DNA of 33,284 bases from Myxococcales bacterium (GCA_018780435.1 JADMJS010000432.1:1-33284); one strand, 5' to 3'. Shown: positions 1 to 8,753, counted from the stretch's first letter. Notes: generated from the sequence alone by a model not told the origin. Made by a program: numbers and translations.

Positions 1-217
1 GGACCTGTTCGCTTATCGGGAGCAGCATGAAATCCGCCTCGACCAGAACCACGGGGTGCTAGGCGCCGCTTGGGCCACCCGGCTGGAACGAGTCGAAACT
101 CGCTCCCCAAGTCACAGAGACGGCCGCTGCCGCCCCTCTTGGGGCGCGCGAGTTACCATCCGGGAGTGACGTCTGTCAATGAGAGAGTCGGCCGCGGTGG
201 GACCGTCAGGAGGGCTG
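1..217. other. left-edge segment with no identifiable gene
   Basis: This stretch runs from the window edge to the end of the glutaredoxin gene. The first 50 or so bases could be the start of a minus-strand gene running off the left edge, with a GTG at 52 or an ATG at 30 preceded by a GAGG at a good distance. They could equally be the tail of a plus-strand frame. Both readings have GC-rich third positions, so composition does not decide. I see no convincing terminator or RNA gene here. Confidence 0.3.
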
Positions 218-472
218 TCAGGAGTGGGATGATCCAGCGAGCTTGCCAGCCCGATCGAGCGCGGCGAGCTGATCGTAGCCGCCGATGAAGCGGTCGTCGA
301 TGAAGACCATCGGTACCGTGCTGTAGCCGTCGTGTTCATGCGCGAGGCGGGCGCGGGTAGCGCTGTCGCCGTCGACCGGGATCTCCTCGAAAGCGAGGCC
401 GCGTTCGTTCAGGAGGGCCTTGGCGGCGCGGCAGTAGCCGCACCACCGGGTCGTGTAGATTCGAATCGTCAT
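218..472 (-). CDS. glutaredoxin (GrxC-type dithiol redoxin)
   Basis: An 84-aa small thiol oxidoreductase of the glutaredoxin fold, expected to reduce disulfides or glutathione mixed disulfides in the cytoplasm. The protein opens with a beta strand (TIRIYTT) followed by the active-site motif C-G-Y-C at residues 11-14, a variant of the usual CPYC. The cis-proline motif T-V-P is present near residue 53, followed by a glycine-rich GGYDQL glutathione-binding segment near residue 64. Length matches bacterial monodomain glutaredoxins. The ATG lies 7 nt downstream of the stop of the Ser/Thr kinase gene on the same strand, so the two are probably co-transcribed. CGYC differs from the CPYC of Escherichia coli GrxC, so the exact subfamily is unsure, but the fold assignment is secure. 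Confidence 0.93.
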   Translation of the reverse strand: MTIRIYTTRWCGYCRAAKALLNERGLAFEEIPVDGDSATRARLAHEHDGYSTVPMVFIDDRFIGGYDQLAALDRAGKLAGSSHS

Positions 473-479
473 GCGGACC

Positions 480-1766
480 TCAGAAGAGCTCGAGGTACCA
501 GGCGACTGCTGCCCCAGCTCCGAGGAGGACGGCCGCAGCGGCGGCCCAGAGCCAGCCGCGACCGCCGCGTGAGCGCCTGGCGCCCTGGGTGCCGGCGGCC
601 CGTGCTTCGAGCTCCGCTTGGCGTTTGGCGACGAGGTCGGAGAGCTCGGTCGACGGGGGCAGGTCCGGTGGCCGGACGCTCCAGATGTCGGAGATGGAGA
701 GCCGGCTGTCGACGGCGCGGAGCTCGAAGTCGTTCAGCGGCTTGGCGCCGATGCCCTGGCTCGGCTCGGGGATGCGGCCGAGCATGGACAGGTTGATGAC
801 CTCTTCGTCGATGAGCGCGGCGATACGCTGTCCCGGCGGTCCACCGGCGTCCGGCTCGACCGAAAAGATCTGTTCGAGCATGCCGGCCAAGTCGTAGTTG
901 GTCGCCTTGGTCCGCATGGTGAAGAGATACTGAGTGAGCGCGTCGCCAAAGTCGCGGGCCGAGTGGTAGCGCGCCTTCGGATCGCGGGCGAGGGCCTTCA
1001 TGACGATCTGCTCGAAGGCGGGCGTGACGTCTTTGCACAGCGGGATGAGCGACGGCACCTCCGCCTTGCGGATGAGCTCGACTGTCTCCATGTCGCTCTT
1101 GCCAAGGAACAGGCGCCTTCCGGCGAGCAGCTCCCACAAGAGGATGCCGGCGGCGAAGATGTCGGCGCGGTGATCGACGGCTTTGCCGTTGGCGGCTTCG
1201 GGCGAGAGGTAGCTGAACTTGCCCTTCACGATGCCGGGATCGGTGATCTCGAACTGGGTGATCGCCTTGGCCAGCCCGAAGTCCGTGATCTTCACTTCTC
1301 CCGCGCGGGAGATGAGGACGTTCGGCGGGCTGATGTCCCGGTGAACGATGCCGAGAGGGTTGCCCTGCTGGTCACGTTGATCGTGGGCGTGCGAGAGACC
1401 CTTGCAGACTTCGGCGATGAGGTAGGACGCCAACGGGACCGGGATGCGATAGGCGCGTTCGCTCATCCGCTGGATGATGCGGCGCAGGTTCTGCCCCTCG
1501 ACGTACTCCATGACGATGAAGTAAGTGCCGTCCGCGCGGCCGACATCGAACACCTGCACGATGTTGGCGTGCGTGAGCACCATCGACAGACGCGCTTCGT
1601 CGAGGAACATGTTCACGAAGCGCTTGTTCTTCGTGAGGGCAGGGAGGACGCGCTTGATGGCGACGTTCTTCTCGATACCCCCGACGGCGACGGCGCGTGC
1701 GAGGTAGATCTCGGCCATGCCTCCGGCGTCGATCTTGCTCAGCACCCTGTAGCGCTGCCTTGTCAC
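480..1766 (-). CDS. membrane-anchored Ser/Thr protein kinase (PknB/Hanks type)
   Basis: A 428-aa eukaryotic-like protein kinase. The kinase domain fills about residues 5-280. It has a modified glycine loop (IDAGGMAEIY, the variant common in myxobacterial kinases), the ATP-binding lysine in VAIK at K38, the catalytic loop HRDISPPNV with D144, the metal-binding DFG with D162, and SPE in place of APE at the end of the activation segment (around 188-190). These residues imply an active enzyme. A linker of about 120 residues follows, then a single hydrophobic helix (about 404-425) at the extreme C terminus with almost nothing beyond it. The kinase is therefore probably tail-anchored and cytoplasm-facing, without the extracellular PASTA sensor of PknB. 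The GTG start at 1766 has a GAGGT ribosome-binding site 7 nt upstream. The gene is divergent from the YfhO-type gene and directly precedes glutaredoxin. Confidence 0.95.
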   Translation of the reverse strand: MTRQRYRVLSKIDAGGMAEIYLARAVAVGGIEKNVAIKRVLPALTKNKRFVNMFLDEARLSMVLTHANIVQVFDVGRADGTYFIVMEYVEGQNLRRIIQRMSERAYRIPVPLASYLIAEVCKGLSHAHDQRDQQGNPLGIVHRDISPPNVLISRAGEVKITDFGLAKAITQFEITDPGIVKGKFSYLSPEAANGKAVDHRADIFAAGILLWELLAGRRLFLGKSDMETVELIRKAEVPSLIPLCKDVTPAFEQIVMKALARDPKARYHSARDFGDALTQYLFTMRTKATNYDLAGMLEQIFSVEPDAGGPPGQRIAALIDEEVINLSMLGRIPEPSQGIGAKPLNDFELRAVDSRLSISDIWSVRPPDLPPSTELSDLVAKRQAELEARAAGTQGARRSRGGRGWLWAAAAAVLLGAGAAVAWYLELF

Positions 1767-1959
1767 TCGGCGTACCTCGCTTCCGTCCCCGGGCTCTTGT
1801 AACCCATGCCCCTCGCCGTAACAACCCGTTCCACGGTGGGTGCGTCCATCCCTTCGACGTCCCCGGCGGACGCCGGTCGACCCAGACGATGGATCGCCTT
1901 CACTTACGGACTCAGGCCGACCAGTGCCATCCCCGCGTTGCCTGCGTTATGGTGCCCCG

Positions 1960-4413
1960 ATGCCCGCTGCCGACGATTCGAAGCCTCAACCCGTCGCGCG
2001 TCCTGGCTGGCTCGCCGTGGCGCTTCCCCACCTCGTCACGGCGGTGGTCGTCACCGGGCTCCATCTGCCGGCATTGCTCGGCGGCGTCTACTTCCTCGAC
2101 GTCTACGCGACCGAAGTCCATCCGCACCTCGTCGAGGTCCAGCGTGCGCTCGACCACGGGCAGCTCCCGTGGTGGTCGCCCGGCCTCCAGCTCGGCTATC
2201 CCCTCGCCGCCAATCCGCAGGTCGGCGCGCTCTACCCGCTCCACCTCGCGCTCCTTCCATGGATGGACGTCCATCAGATGCTCGCCCTCTCGGTGTGGCT
2301 CCACGGCGTCGTCGGCGCGTGCGGGATGGTGGCGCTGGTGCGGCGTTACGGCGGTGGCGGGGTCGGCGCTGCCGTCGCCGGCGTGGTCTACTCCTGTTCG
2401 CCCTTCGTCGTCTTCTACCACCAGGCCATCCACGGTGTGGTGGCGCTAGCGCTACTGCCGTGGTGCGTCGTGGTCGGGGCGGCGCTCGGCTCGCCGCGCT
2501 TCAGAAAGGGTGCGTTCGCGGGTCTCGTGGTCATCCTCACCCTCGGGTTCTACGCGGGGCATTTGCAGCTCATGCTCTATGGTGCCGTCGCCGCCGCCCT
2601 CGCGGCCGTGTCGGAGGGCCTCGGCGCCCCGGGGAGTACGTGGCGGGACCACGCGCGGACGTTGCTGCGGCTCGGCGGCGCTGGCGCGCTTTCGGTCTTG
2701 CTCTATGGCCCGCAGCTCTTGCCCGCCATCGAGCTCTGGTCACTCAGTCTACGCCGCGCGCTGTCGCCCGACGCGATGCTCGCCGGCCTCGCCACCGAGT
2801 CGCTTGGGCTCGATGACGCCGTGGAGAGCATCCTCCCGCGCTTCTTCGGCGGGCCTAGCCTCCGCGATTTCTGGTACCCGGAGTTCCTCGGTCTACCCGT
2901 CCTGGCCGCGGCCGCCGCCGCCTGGCGCAGGCGTCCGAGGGCGCTCGGGTTTCTCGTCCTGCTGCCCCTCGTCGTCCTCGTGGCGGTTCAAGTCCCAGGC
3001 CTTTCGCGAGTCCTCTTGGGCATCCCGGGGCTGTCGGTGTTCCGGGCGCCTGGCCGGGTCTACTGCTTGCTGCTGCTCGGCGTGTCGGCTCTCGCGGGTC
3101 TCGGCGTGGACCGCCTCTGGGAGCGTCCTCGCTGGTCGCTCGGGCTACTCGGCGTCGCGCTCGCCCTGGGCGTGTCCATCGCGCTGGGACTACTCGACGG
3201 CGTTGCCTTTCGAGATCCGGAGCTGACGACGGCGCCTGCGCTGCTCGCGACCGCTCTTACGAACCGGGCCCAAGACGGCGTCGCTTTGGCCCTCGCGGCG
3301 GGGCTGCTCCTGCTGTCGGGCGTCGTCCCCGTACGATTTCGGTGCGTCGCTGTCGCCGCCGGGGTCGTCTGGCCCGTCCTCTACGTCGGCGCTCGTTACA
3401 GCCCCACGGTCGACCTCGTCGAGCCTCCGCCGGTGGTCGCGTTTCTCCGGTCGGCACCGACCGACCGGGTCCTCGGAGTCACGGCGGGCAACCCCAACTA
3501 CCTGGCGACCGTCCCCGGCCCGACCGGCTGGCAGCCGGGCCGATTGGACAGTGGCGCTACCAACCCCGATCCTCGGACGTTCGGACGGCCCGAACACGCG
3601 ATGTACGGCGTCGGTCCCGACTCGAACGTGGCCTTTGGCCTGCACGGGATCCACGTCCAGACCAGCTTGCCCTTGAAGCGCGTCGTCACGCGGCTCTTCG
3701 GCGATCTGGGTGTCCTCGACTACCCGCTCAAACAAGATCCCCCGTGGGACGCGTCGTTCCTCGAACACCTCGGGGTTACCCACGTCGTCACGCATCGCCA
3801 TGGGCTCATGCCGGTGTCGCCGCGCCCGCCGGCGGTGTGGCAGCGCGACAACATCGTCGCCCACGCGCTGCAGCGGCCGAAAGGACGGGTCCGCTTCTAC
3901 CCCGCCGCACTTACCCGTACCGTCGCGCCGGGCGACTCGACCGCGCTCGCGAGGCGAGAGGGCCCAGCACCGGACTTGCCACTCCTCGTCGAAGCGCCTC
4001 GCTCCAAAGGGCTCTTGACATCACCCGATGACGTGCCTCTGCCGGCGAACGCACCCGACCTCGTGCGCGAAGCGGAGCTCGTCCGTGTCGGCGCGGGGGC
4101 CATCGACGCTCGGATCACCGCTTCGACCGACGGTATCGTGCTCGTCGTCGAGAGCGCATACCCGGGTTGGCTGCTGGAAGTGGACGGCGTTCGGCAAGAC
4201 TGGGTGGTCGCTGACGGCGCGTTCATTGGCGTCCCCGTGACGGCGGGGGCACATCGAATCGCCCTACGCTTCGATCCGGTGCGGGCGCGTGAGGGACTTT
4301 GGCTACTTGGAGCCGGCGTCGTGGGGCTCCTGACAGTCCTTCTCTGGCCTCGTCCTGCTCAGCCACGACCTCTTGGGGACGGCGGGCTGCGCTCCCAGAT
4401 CGGCTCCGGGTAG
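1960..4413 (+). CDS. YfhO-family polytopic membrane protein (GT-C-like)
   Basis: An 817-aa integral membrane protein. The N-terminal two thirds alternates roughly a dozen hydrophobic segments with short loops, starting with a helix around residues 14-35. After it come a loop with YFLDVYATEVHPH and a loop containing WWSPGLQLGYP, typical of GT-C glycosyltransferase-like proteins of the YfhO type. The C-terminal third is a soluble domain that ends with the family signature of a Pro-Gly-Trp turn (YPGWLLEVDG), a beta-rich V-P-V-x-A-G-x-H-x-I segment, and a last membrane helix near the end. In Gram-positive bacteria YfhO acts in glycosylation of lipoteichoic acid. Here the substrate is unknown and an envelope polysaccharide is only a guess. 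I chose the ATG at 1960 because it directly precedes the first membrane region; an in-frame ATG at 1840 would add 40 residues of arginine-rich, non-membrane sequence. Confidence 0.82.
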   Translation: MPAADDSKPQPVARPGWLAVALPHLVTAVVVTGLHLPALLGGVYFLDVYATEVHPHLVEVQRALDHGQLPWWSPGLQLGYPLAANPQVGALYPLHLALLPWMDVHQMLALSVWLHGVVGACGMVALVRRYGGGGVGAAVAGVVYSCSPFVVFYHQAIHGVVALALLPWCVVVGAALGSPRFRKGAFAGLVVILTLGFYAGHLQLMLYGAVAAALAAVSEGLGAPGSTWRDHARTLLRLGGAGALSVLLYGPQLLPAIELWSLSLRRALSPDAMLAGLATESLGLDDAVESILPRFFGGPSLRDFWYPEFLGLPVLAAAAAAWRRRPRALGFLVLLPLVVLVAVQVPGLSRVLLGIPGLSVFRAPGRVYCLLLLGVSALAGLGVDRLWERPRWSLGLLGVALALGVSIALGLLDGVAFRDPELTTAPALLATALTNRAQDGVALALAAGLLLLSGVVPVRFRCVAVAAGVVWPVLYVGARYSPTVDLVEPPPVVAFLRSAPTDRVLGVTAGNPNYLATVPGPTGWQPGRLDSGATNPDPRTFGRPEHAMYGVGPDSNVAFGLHGIHVQTSLPLKRVVTRLFGDLGVLDYPLKQDPPWDASFLEHLGVTHVVTHRHGLMPVSPRPPAVWQRDNIVAHALQRPKGRVRFYPAALTRTVAPGDSTALARREGPAPDLPLLVEAPRSKGLLTSPDDVPLPANAPDLVREAELVRVGAGAIDARITASTDGIVLVVESAYPGWLLEVDGVRQDWVVADGAFIGVPVTAGAHRIALRFDPVRAREGLWLLGAGVVGLLTVLLWPRPAQPRPLGDGGLRSQIGSG

Positions 4414-4423
4414 TCGCGACTAC
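4410..4423. repeat. 14-bp perfect palindrome overlapping the YfhO-gene stop codon
   Basis: GTAGTCGCGACTAC reads identically on both strands and includes the TAG stop of the membrane-protein gene. Folded as RNA it gives a 5-bp stem with a CGCG loop and no following U tract. It may be a weak 3'-end hairpin, a protein-binding site or chance. Confidence 0.35.
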
Positions 4424-4753
4424 GCGGCACAGGCGCCGTCCCGATTCGAAGGCGTTCGATGTTCGCGCCCGCACCTGCGGCCTCCGGGCCACGGGGCGAA
4501 GGGGGCGTAGGGCGGCCCATTCCGGGCACACGTACGTTCCAGACCGTGCTCATCGATGACTCCTCAGCGGCACCTCGGCGCCGCGTTACGTGGCAGCCCA
4601 TCCTTCGGGACCTCGGTCGGTCGGGTTTCGGTCGGCCCTGCGAATTGTCGACGGCGCAGCGCCCGAACGCCCCTGGACCCGCCTACGGTCCGACCGTCCA
4701 TTGCCCCACGGGCGTCGTCGCGTTACGGTCCCGCCGCTTACGCCGGAGAGCCC
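4414..4753. other. 340-nt non-coding leader before the TonB-receptor gene
   Basis: This is the longest gap in the window. Open frames cross it on both strands, but their composition is arginine- and proline-rich and they lack domain character, so I call no gene. A small perfect inverted repeat (ACGGT, CCG loop, ACCGT) sits at 4685-4697. Just before the receptor start there are words resembling parts of a cobalamin riboswitch: CGGTCCCGCC near 4725 and GCCGGAGAGCC around the ribosome-binding site. Their spacing is far too short for the known aptamer, so no riboswitch is called. A long leader in front of a nutrient receptor still makes post-transcriptional control plausible. Confidence 0.5.
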
Positions 4754-6961
4754 ATGCCGACCTTTTTGATCCACCTCCTCGTTGCGACGTGCACTACGAC
4801 GGATCCGCCGACCCGAGAAGGGCCTCTCGACGTGCCGCCGGTCGTCATCACAGGGACGCGCCGCCCCGAACGGCCGCTCGAGGCGCCGGTGTCGGTCGAC
4901 GCTGTGCCCTCGAAGACGCTCGAGACGAAGCAAGCGACGACGGCTGCCGACGCCATCGAGGCGACGCCCGGCGTCTTCATGCAGCGGAGCAACTCCGGCG
5001 CGGGCGCGCCGATTATTCGCGGGCTCATCGGACCGCAGAACCTCTATTTGATAGATGGAGTTCGGTTATCGAACAGTGTTTTCCGCACCGGCCCAAACCA
5101 ATACCTGAACCTCATGGACCCCACCGGGGTCGAGCGCTACGAAGTGCTCCGGGGGGCCTCGTCGGTCCTTCACGGCAACGGGGCCATGGGCGGCGTCGTG
5201 CAGGCGCTCACCCTCGACCCGCGGCAGGAGCCGTGGTGGATACGGGCCCGCGCGCGGGCTCACACCGCGGCCGTGGGCGGTGGCGGCGAGATCACGGTCT
5301 CGAACCACTGGTTGCTCGCAGAGCCTCCCGCCGATCCAGAGGCCTTCGTCCCTAGCATCGGGCTCATCGCCGGCGGGGGCTTCGACAGCGGCTCCGCACT
5401 CCGAATCGGCGGCGGAGACGAGGTGCCCCTCTCGAACCTCGACACCGCGGGGTGGCGCTTCAAGCTGCTCTGGGAGCCCACTCGAGCGCTGGAAGTCCGC
5501 GCCGCCTATCTCGGCTCCGTACTCAACAATCAGGGGAGGGTCGACGACCTCGGCAAGGGGGACGTTCGGATCTACGACAACATCGATCACCTCGCCTATG
5601 TCCGCGTCGTCTACCAGGGCGACGTGCTCCGCTTCGCGTCCGCCACCTTCAGCTATCATCGCTTCGAAGAAGACACGCTTCGTTCTACGTGCGCGACCGT
5701 GGACGTCCCCTTCGGGAGCGGTACAGCCAAGGTCGTCGCCGACCGCGCCCGATGTACGGCGCTCGATGACGCCACGATCTCCAAGAAGACGTCGTTGCTC
5801 GACACCGTCGACACCTACGGAGGCGACGTGGCCGTCGAGCTGGCTTTTCTCGACGACCGGCTACGGGTGCTGGCGGGCGCCGAGCTCTACGGCGACCTCG
5901 TCTCGTCGGGGCAGAGCGAGAGCAAGAAAGGAGACGACGGCACCTTCGGACCCGACACGGCGAAGCCGCGGGGGGCCTTCTCGGACGGCTCGGACTACCT
6001 CTCGGTCGGCGCCTTCGCTCACGTGGACGGCACCCCGTGGCGCTTCGGACCCGGGCTCGAGCTTCGGCTCGGCGGCGGGCTCCGGGTCTCCCACTTTAGT
6101 GCTGCCGCGCCGGATGTTCCGGAGCTCGGAGACGTCGACTACGACTTCACCGGGGTCGCGCTCTCGGCGTCGATGCAGGTCGTGATGCCGAGGGTCTTCA
6201 ACGTCTACGCGAGCTTCCTCCAAGGCTTCCGCGCGCCGAACCTCCAGGAGACCACCGTGCTCGGTGACACGGGCAGCCGCTTCGAGATCCCGAATGCGGA
6301 GCTGGAGCCGGAGCGTTCGAACACCATCGAGCTCGGCGCCAAGATGGAGCTGTATGGGGTGACGCTCGGTCTCGCATGGTATTACTCCGTTATCGATGAC
6401 CTCATCACCGATCAGTCGGCGACGTGGCTCGGCTCCGACACGGCAGGTGACGGTGACAAGCCCGTGTCGCAGCGGGTCAACGCGGACTCGGGGCACATTC
6501 AGGGCGTCGAGCTGTCGGCGTCGGCTCGCTTCTGGCAGTTCACGCTGGCCTACGCGATGACCTACACCACCGGCGAGGTCGAGATCGGCGGCGAGACCGT
6601 GCCGTTCCGACGGCTTCCTCCGCTCTTCGGCGACGCTAGCCTCCGCTACGACCTTCCCGGCGACAAGGCGTTCATTGCGCTCGGCGTCGCGTTCGCGGCC
6701 CGACAGGACGAGCTCAACCCGGCCGACGAGAAAGACGCCCGGATCTGTGAGACGGCACCGTACTCCGGCCTACTCGAAGCCGATTGCGACGGGACGCCCG
6801 GCTCTGCCATTCTGAACCTGAGCGCGGGGTTTCGGCTCTCGCCTTTCGCTCGCGTCGACATGGCCATCCTGAACCTGCTCGATGCCCGATACCGGCGTCA
6901 CGGCTCGGGATACGATGGTGCCGGCATCGACACCAAGCTTCAGTTCACCTTGGAGTTCTGA
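4754..6961 (+). CDS. TonB-dependent outer-membrane receptor
   Basis: A 735-aa outer-membrane receptor. A short hydrophobic N terminus (MPTFLIHLLVAT) could be a signal peptide but lacks the usual basic residues. It is followed by the characteristic first plug strand (VVITGTRRPE near residue 30) and a plug domain to about residue 160. The plug contains IRGL, LYLIDGVRLSN, GPNQYLNLMDP and VERYEVLRGASSVLHGNGAMGG. The remainder is a beta-barrel with alternating aromatic and polar strands, ending in phenylalanine (FTLEF) as outer-membrane proteins do. The GPNQYLN segment resembles the haem/haemoglobin receptor subgroup, but the substrate cannot be assigned from sequence alone. Two cysteine pairs in predicted loops may form disulfides. 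The ATG at 4754 follows GGAGAG closely; an in-frame ATG at 4556 would add 66 arginine-rich residues and bury the signal sequence. dapD starts 4 nt after the stop. Confidence 0.88.
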   Translation: MPTFLIHLLVATCTTTDPPTREGPLDVPPVVITGTRRPERPLEAPVSVDAVPSKTLETKQATTAADAIEATPGVFMQRSNSGAGAPIIRGLIGPQNLYLIDGVRLSNSVFRTGPNQYLNLMDPTGVERYEVLRGASSVLHGNGAMGGVVQALTLDPRQEPWWIRARARAHTAAVGGGGEITVSNHWLLAEPPADPEAFVPSIGLIAGGGFDSGSALRIGGGDEVPLSNLDTAGWRFKLLWEPTRALEVRAAYLGSVLNNQGRVDDLGKGDVRIYDNIDHLAYVRVVYQGDVLRFASATFSYHRFEEDTLRSTCATVDVPFGSGTAKVVADRARCTALDDATISKKTSLLDTVDTYGGDVAVELAFLDDRLRVLAGAELYGDLVSSGQSESKKGDDGTFGPDTAKPRGAFSDGSDYLSVGAFAHVDGTPWRFGPGLELRLGGGLRVSHFSAAAPDVPELGDVDYDFTGVALSASMQVVMPRVFNVYASFLQGFRAPNLQETTVLGDTGSRFEIPNAELEPERSNTIELGAKMELYGVTLGLAWYYSVIDDLITDQSATWLGSDTAGDGDKPVSQRVNADSGHIQGVELSASARFWQFTLAYAMTYTTGEVEIGGETVPFRRLPPLFGDASLRYDLPGDKAFIALGVAFAARQDELNPADEKDARICETAPYSGLLEADCDGTPGSAILNLSAGFRLSPFARVDMAILNLLDARYRRHGSGYDGAGIDTKLQFTLEF

Positions 6962-6965
6962 CCCA

Positions 6966-7820
6966 ATGAATCGAACCGAGACGACCGACGCCCGCATGAG
7001 CAGCGCAGACAGAGACCCGCGACGGGGTCTGGTGGAGGCGGCCTTCGCTGGGGACGCGCCGCTCGAGTCCGTCCGAGACGTCGTCGCGGCGGTCATCGCC
7101 GACCTCGACGCCGGCCATCTCCGCGTCGCCGAGCCGCTCGGACCGCCGGGCGAATGGGTGACGAACGTCTGGGTCAAGCAGGCGATCTTGCTCTACTTTC
7201 GGCTCTCGTCCGTGCGCGACTTCGAAGCGGGTGACCTCCGCTACCGCGATCTCTTGCCGCCGAAGACGGCCCTCGAGGGAGTTCGAGTCGTGCCGCCGGG
7301 TGTCGCTCGTTATGGGGCCCACCTTGAGCCGGGCGTGATCGTCATGCCCGGCTTTGTCAACATCGGTGCACGTGTCGGCGCCGGCTCGATGGTCGACACG
7401 TGGGCCACCGTCGGAAGCTGTGCCCAGATCGGCAAGGGGGTTCACCTCGCTGGCGGCGTGGGGATCGGAGGCGTCCTTGAGCCCCCCGCAGCGAACCCAG
7501 TCATCATCGAAGACGGCGCGTTCATCGGGAGCCGCTGCGTGGTTGTCGAAGGCGTCATCGTGGAGCGTGAAGCCGTGCTCGGCGCGGGTGTCGTGCTGAC
7601 GTCGACCACTCAGATCATCGACGTCTCCGGCAGTGAGCCGATCACGCTCAGGGGGCGAATTCCGGCCCGCAGCGTGGTCATCCCCGGCATGCGCCCGCGC
7701 CAGTTTCCGGCTGGCGAGTTCTACACGCCTTGCGCACTCATTGTTGGGACTCGCCAGGAGTCCACGGATCGGAAGACGTCCTTGAACGACGCCCTCAGGA
7801 CCTTCAGCGTCGCGGTTTGA
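6966..7820 (+). CDS. dapD: 2,3,4,5-tetrahydropyridine-2,6-dicarboxylate N-succinyltransferase
   Basis: A 284-aa cytoplasmic acyltransferase of the succinylase branch of diaminopimelate/lysine biosynthesis. It transfers succinyl from succinyl-CoA to tetrahydrodipicolinate. Residues about 30-95 form the helical N-terminal domain, with the diagnostic WVKQAILLYFRL segment. The rest is a left-handed beta-helix of hexapeptide repeats carrying the DapD core: MPGFVNIGARVG, GSMVDTWATVGSCAQIGKGVHLAGGVGIGGVLEP and IEDGAFIGSRC. Length matches the family (about 270-285). The ATG at 6966 lies 4 nt after the TonB-receptor stop; a second in-frame ATG at 6996 would trim ten residues that are probably disordered. 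No dapE or other lysine gene lies beside it. Its closeness to a TonB receptor is odd but suggests shared transcription. Confidence 0.96.
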   Translation: MNRTETTDARMSSADRDPRRGLVEAAFAGDAPLESVRDVVAAVIADLDAGHLRVAEPLGPPGEWVTNVWVKQAILLYFRLSSVRDFEAGDLRYRDLLPPKTALEGVRVVPPGVARYGAHLEPGVIVMPGFVNIGARVGAGSMVDTWATVGSCAQIGKGVHLAGGVGIGGVLEPPAANPVIIEDGAFIGSRCVVVEGVIVEREAVLGAGVVLTSTTQIIDVSGSEPITLRGRIPARSVVIPGMRPRQFPAGEFYTPCALIVGTRQESTDRKTSLNDALRTFSVAV

Positions 7821-7832
7821 CGCTGCGGAGGG

Positions 7833-8753
7833 TCACTCGGTGAGGGTAGCCTCGGGGTGGAACCCGCCACAGCGTGTTGCGTAGGGACATGCCTCGTCCT
7901 CGCCGGGGCCATGGCATCGAAAGCCCTGCTCACAGAAGCGGAAGTTCCCGGGCCCTCCGGCGCCTTGAAGCGGCTCGCGAGTGTGTCCGTGTTTGGGATG
8001 CCAGCGCGCTTGGAACGGGTGAAGGGACGCGACGCGCAGGACGCCCGAGTGAGCACCGACCCACACTTGAACTTGTGCCCGTACCGACGTGTCACTACGT
8101 CGGTCGCTGGCGTCGATCATGACGAATCCGCGCAAGCTGGCGATGTGGAGGCGCCCGTTGGTGAAGATCAGCGCGCCGTGAGGTCGCCAAGGCTGCGGGA
8201 CGACACTGGCCGTGTCGCGAAACGCGATGTGCCAGACTCTCGGTTGCCAGGCTTTCGGCGGCGGTGAGGCGTCATCGGGCTCCGCGAGGTTCGCGGCGTC
8301 GAGGCTTCGTGCGGCGACTTCGAGCGTCGCGTAGCCGACACCAACGTCGCTCGGCGAGACGGCGAAGTCACGTATGTGCCAGTCTCTCCTGAAGAACTTC
8401 GACGCAATCTCGGGTGGCCAATCGTCACTTGGAGTACAGTAAGAACCTGCGAACTCAAAGACCGGGTGGAGCTGTTCCCAGTCTCCGGTCCGTGCAGCGC
8501 GATGGAGTCGGACGCACAGCTTGCCGAAGTCCTGCGCGGGAGCGTCGAAGAGGGTCAAGGGATCGATGTCGAGCAGTGCCGCTAGCGCGACGGCCTGCGC
8601 GGCTGTTCCCGGGAGCGCTGGCGCGCTGCTGCTTAGCCAACGCGACACTGTGCTCCGATGAACGCCGAGGCGCGTGGCGATTCCACTGATTCCAGCGATC
8701 CCGCGCGCGGTCGCGATGGTCAGGACGCGTTCTGCGTTGAGCTTTACGTTCAT
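7833..8753 (-). CDS. helix-turn-helix protein with C-terminal CCCH-type Cys/His cluster
   Basis: A 306-aa protein not matching any family I can name. Residues about 5-70 form a helix-turn-helix domain of the Cro/LacI-like kind (GISGIATRLGVHRSTVSRWLSS at 22-42, with recognition helix HRSTVSRW). Residues 75-260 look like a mixed alpha/beta domain rich in tryptophan and histidine. The last 33 residues contain C274-x5-C280-x8-C289-x5-C295-x3-H299. The C280 to H299 part has exactly the CX8CX5CX3H spacing of eukaryotic CCCH zinc fingers, including CPY after the second cysteine. A metal-binding transcription factor is likely, with the effector unknown. I prefer the ATG at 8753, with a GGGGG stretch upstream. 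An ATG at 8777 adds eight residues but has GAGG touching the start. The gene converges on dapD and diverges from the MCP gene across a perfect 18-bp palindrome. Confidence 0.72.
   Translation of the reverse strand: MNVKLNAERVLTIATARGIAGISGIATRLGVHRSTVSRWLSSSAPALPGTAAQAVALAALLDIDPLTLFDAPAQDFGKLCVRLHRAARTGDWEQLHPVFEFAGSYCTPSDDWPPEIASKFFRRDWHIRDFAVSPSDVGVGYATLEVAARSLDAANLAEPDDASPPPKAWQPRVWHIAFRDTASVVPQPWRPHGALIFTNGRLHIASLRGFVMIDASDRRSDTSVRAQVQVWVGAHSGVLRVASLHPFQARWHPKHGHTREPLQGAGGPGNFRFCEQGFRCHGPGEDEACPYATRCGGFHPEATLTE

Noticed and set aside
618..1802. A 394-codon plus-strand frame opposite the Ser/Thr kinase
   Set aside because: It mirrors the kinase codons and has no recognisable motif; the kinase catalytic residues are all on the minus strand.
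4715..4775. Cobalamin-riboswitch-like words (CGGTCCCGCC and GCCGGAGAGCC) before the TonB receptor
   Set aside because: The two words are only a few bases apart, whereas the aptamer needs a further stem between them. The second overlaps the ribosome-binding site, and the GGGAA core is missing.
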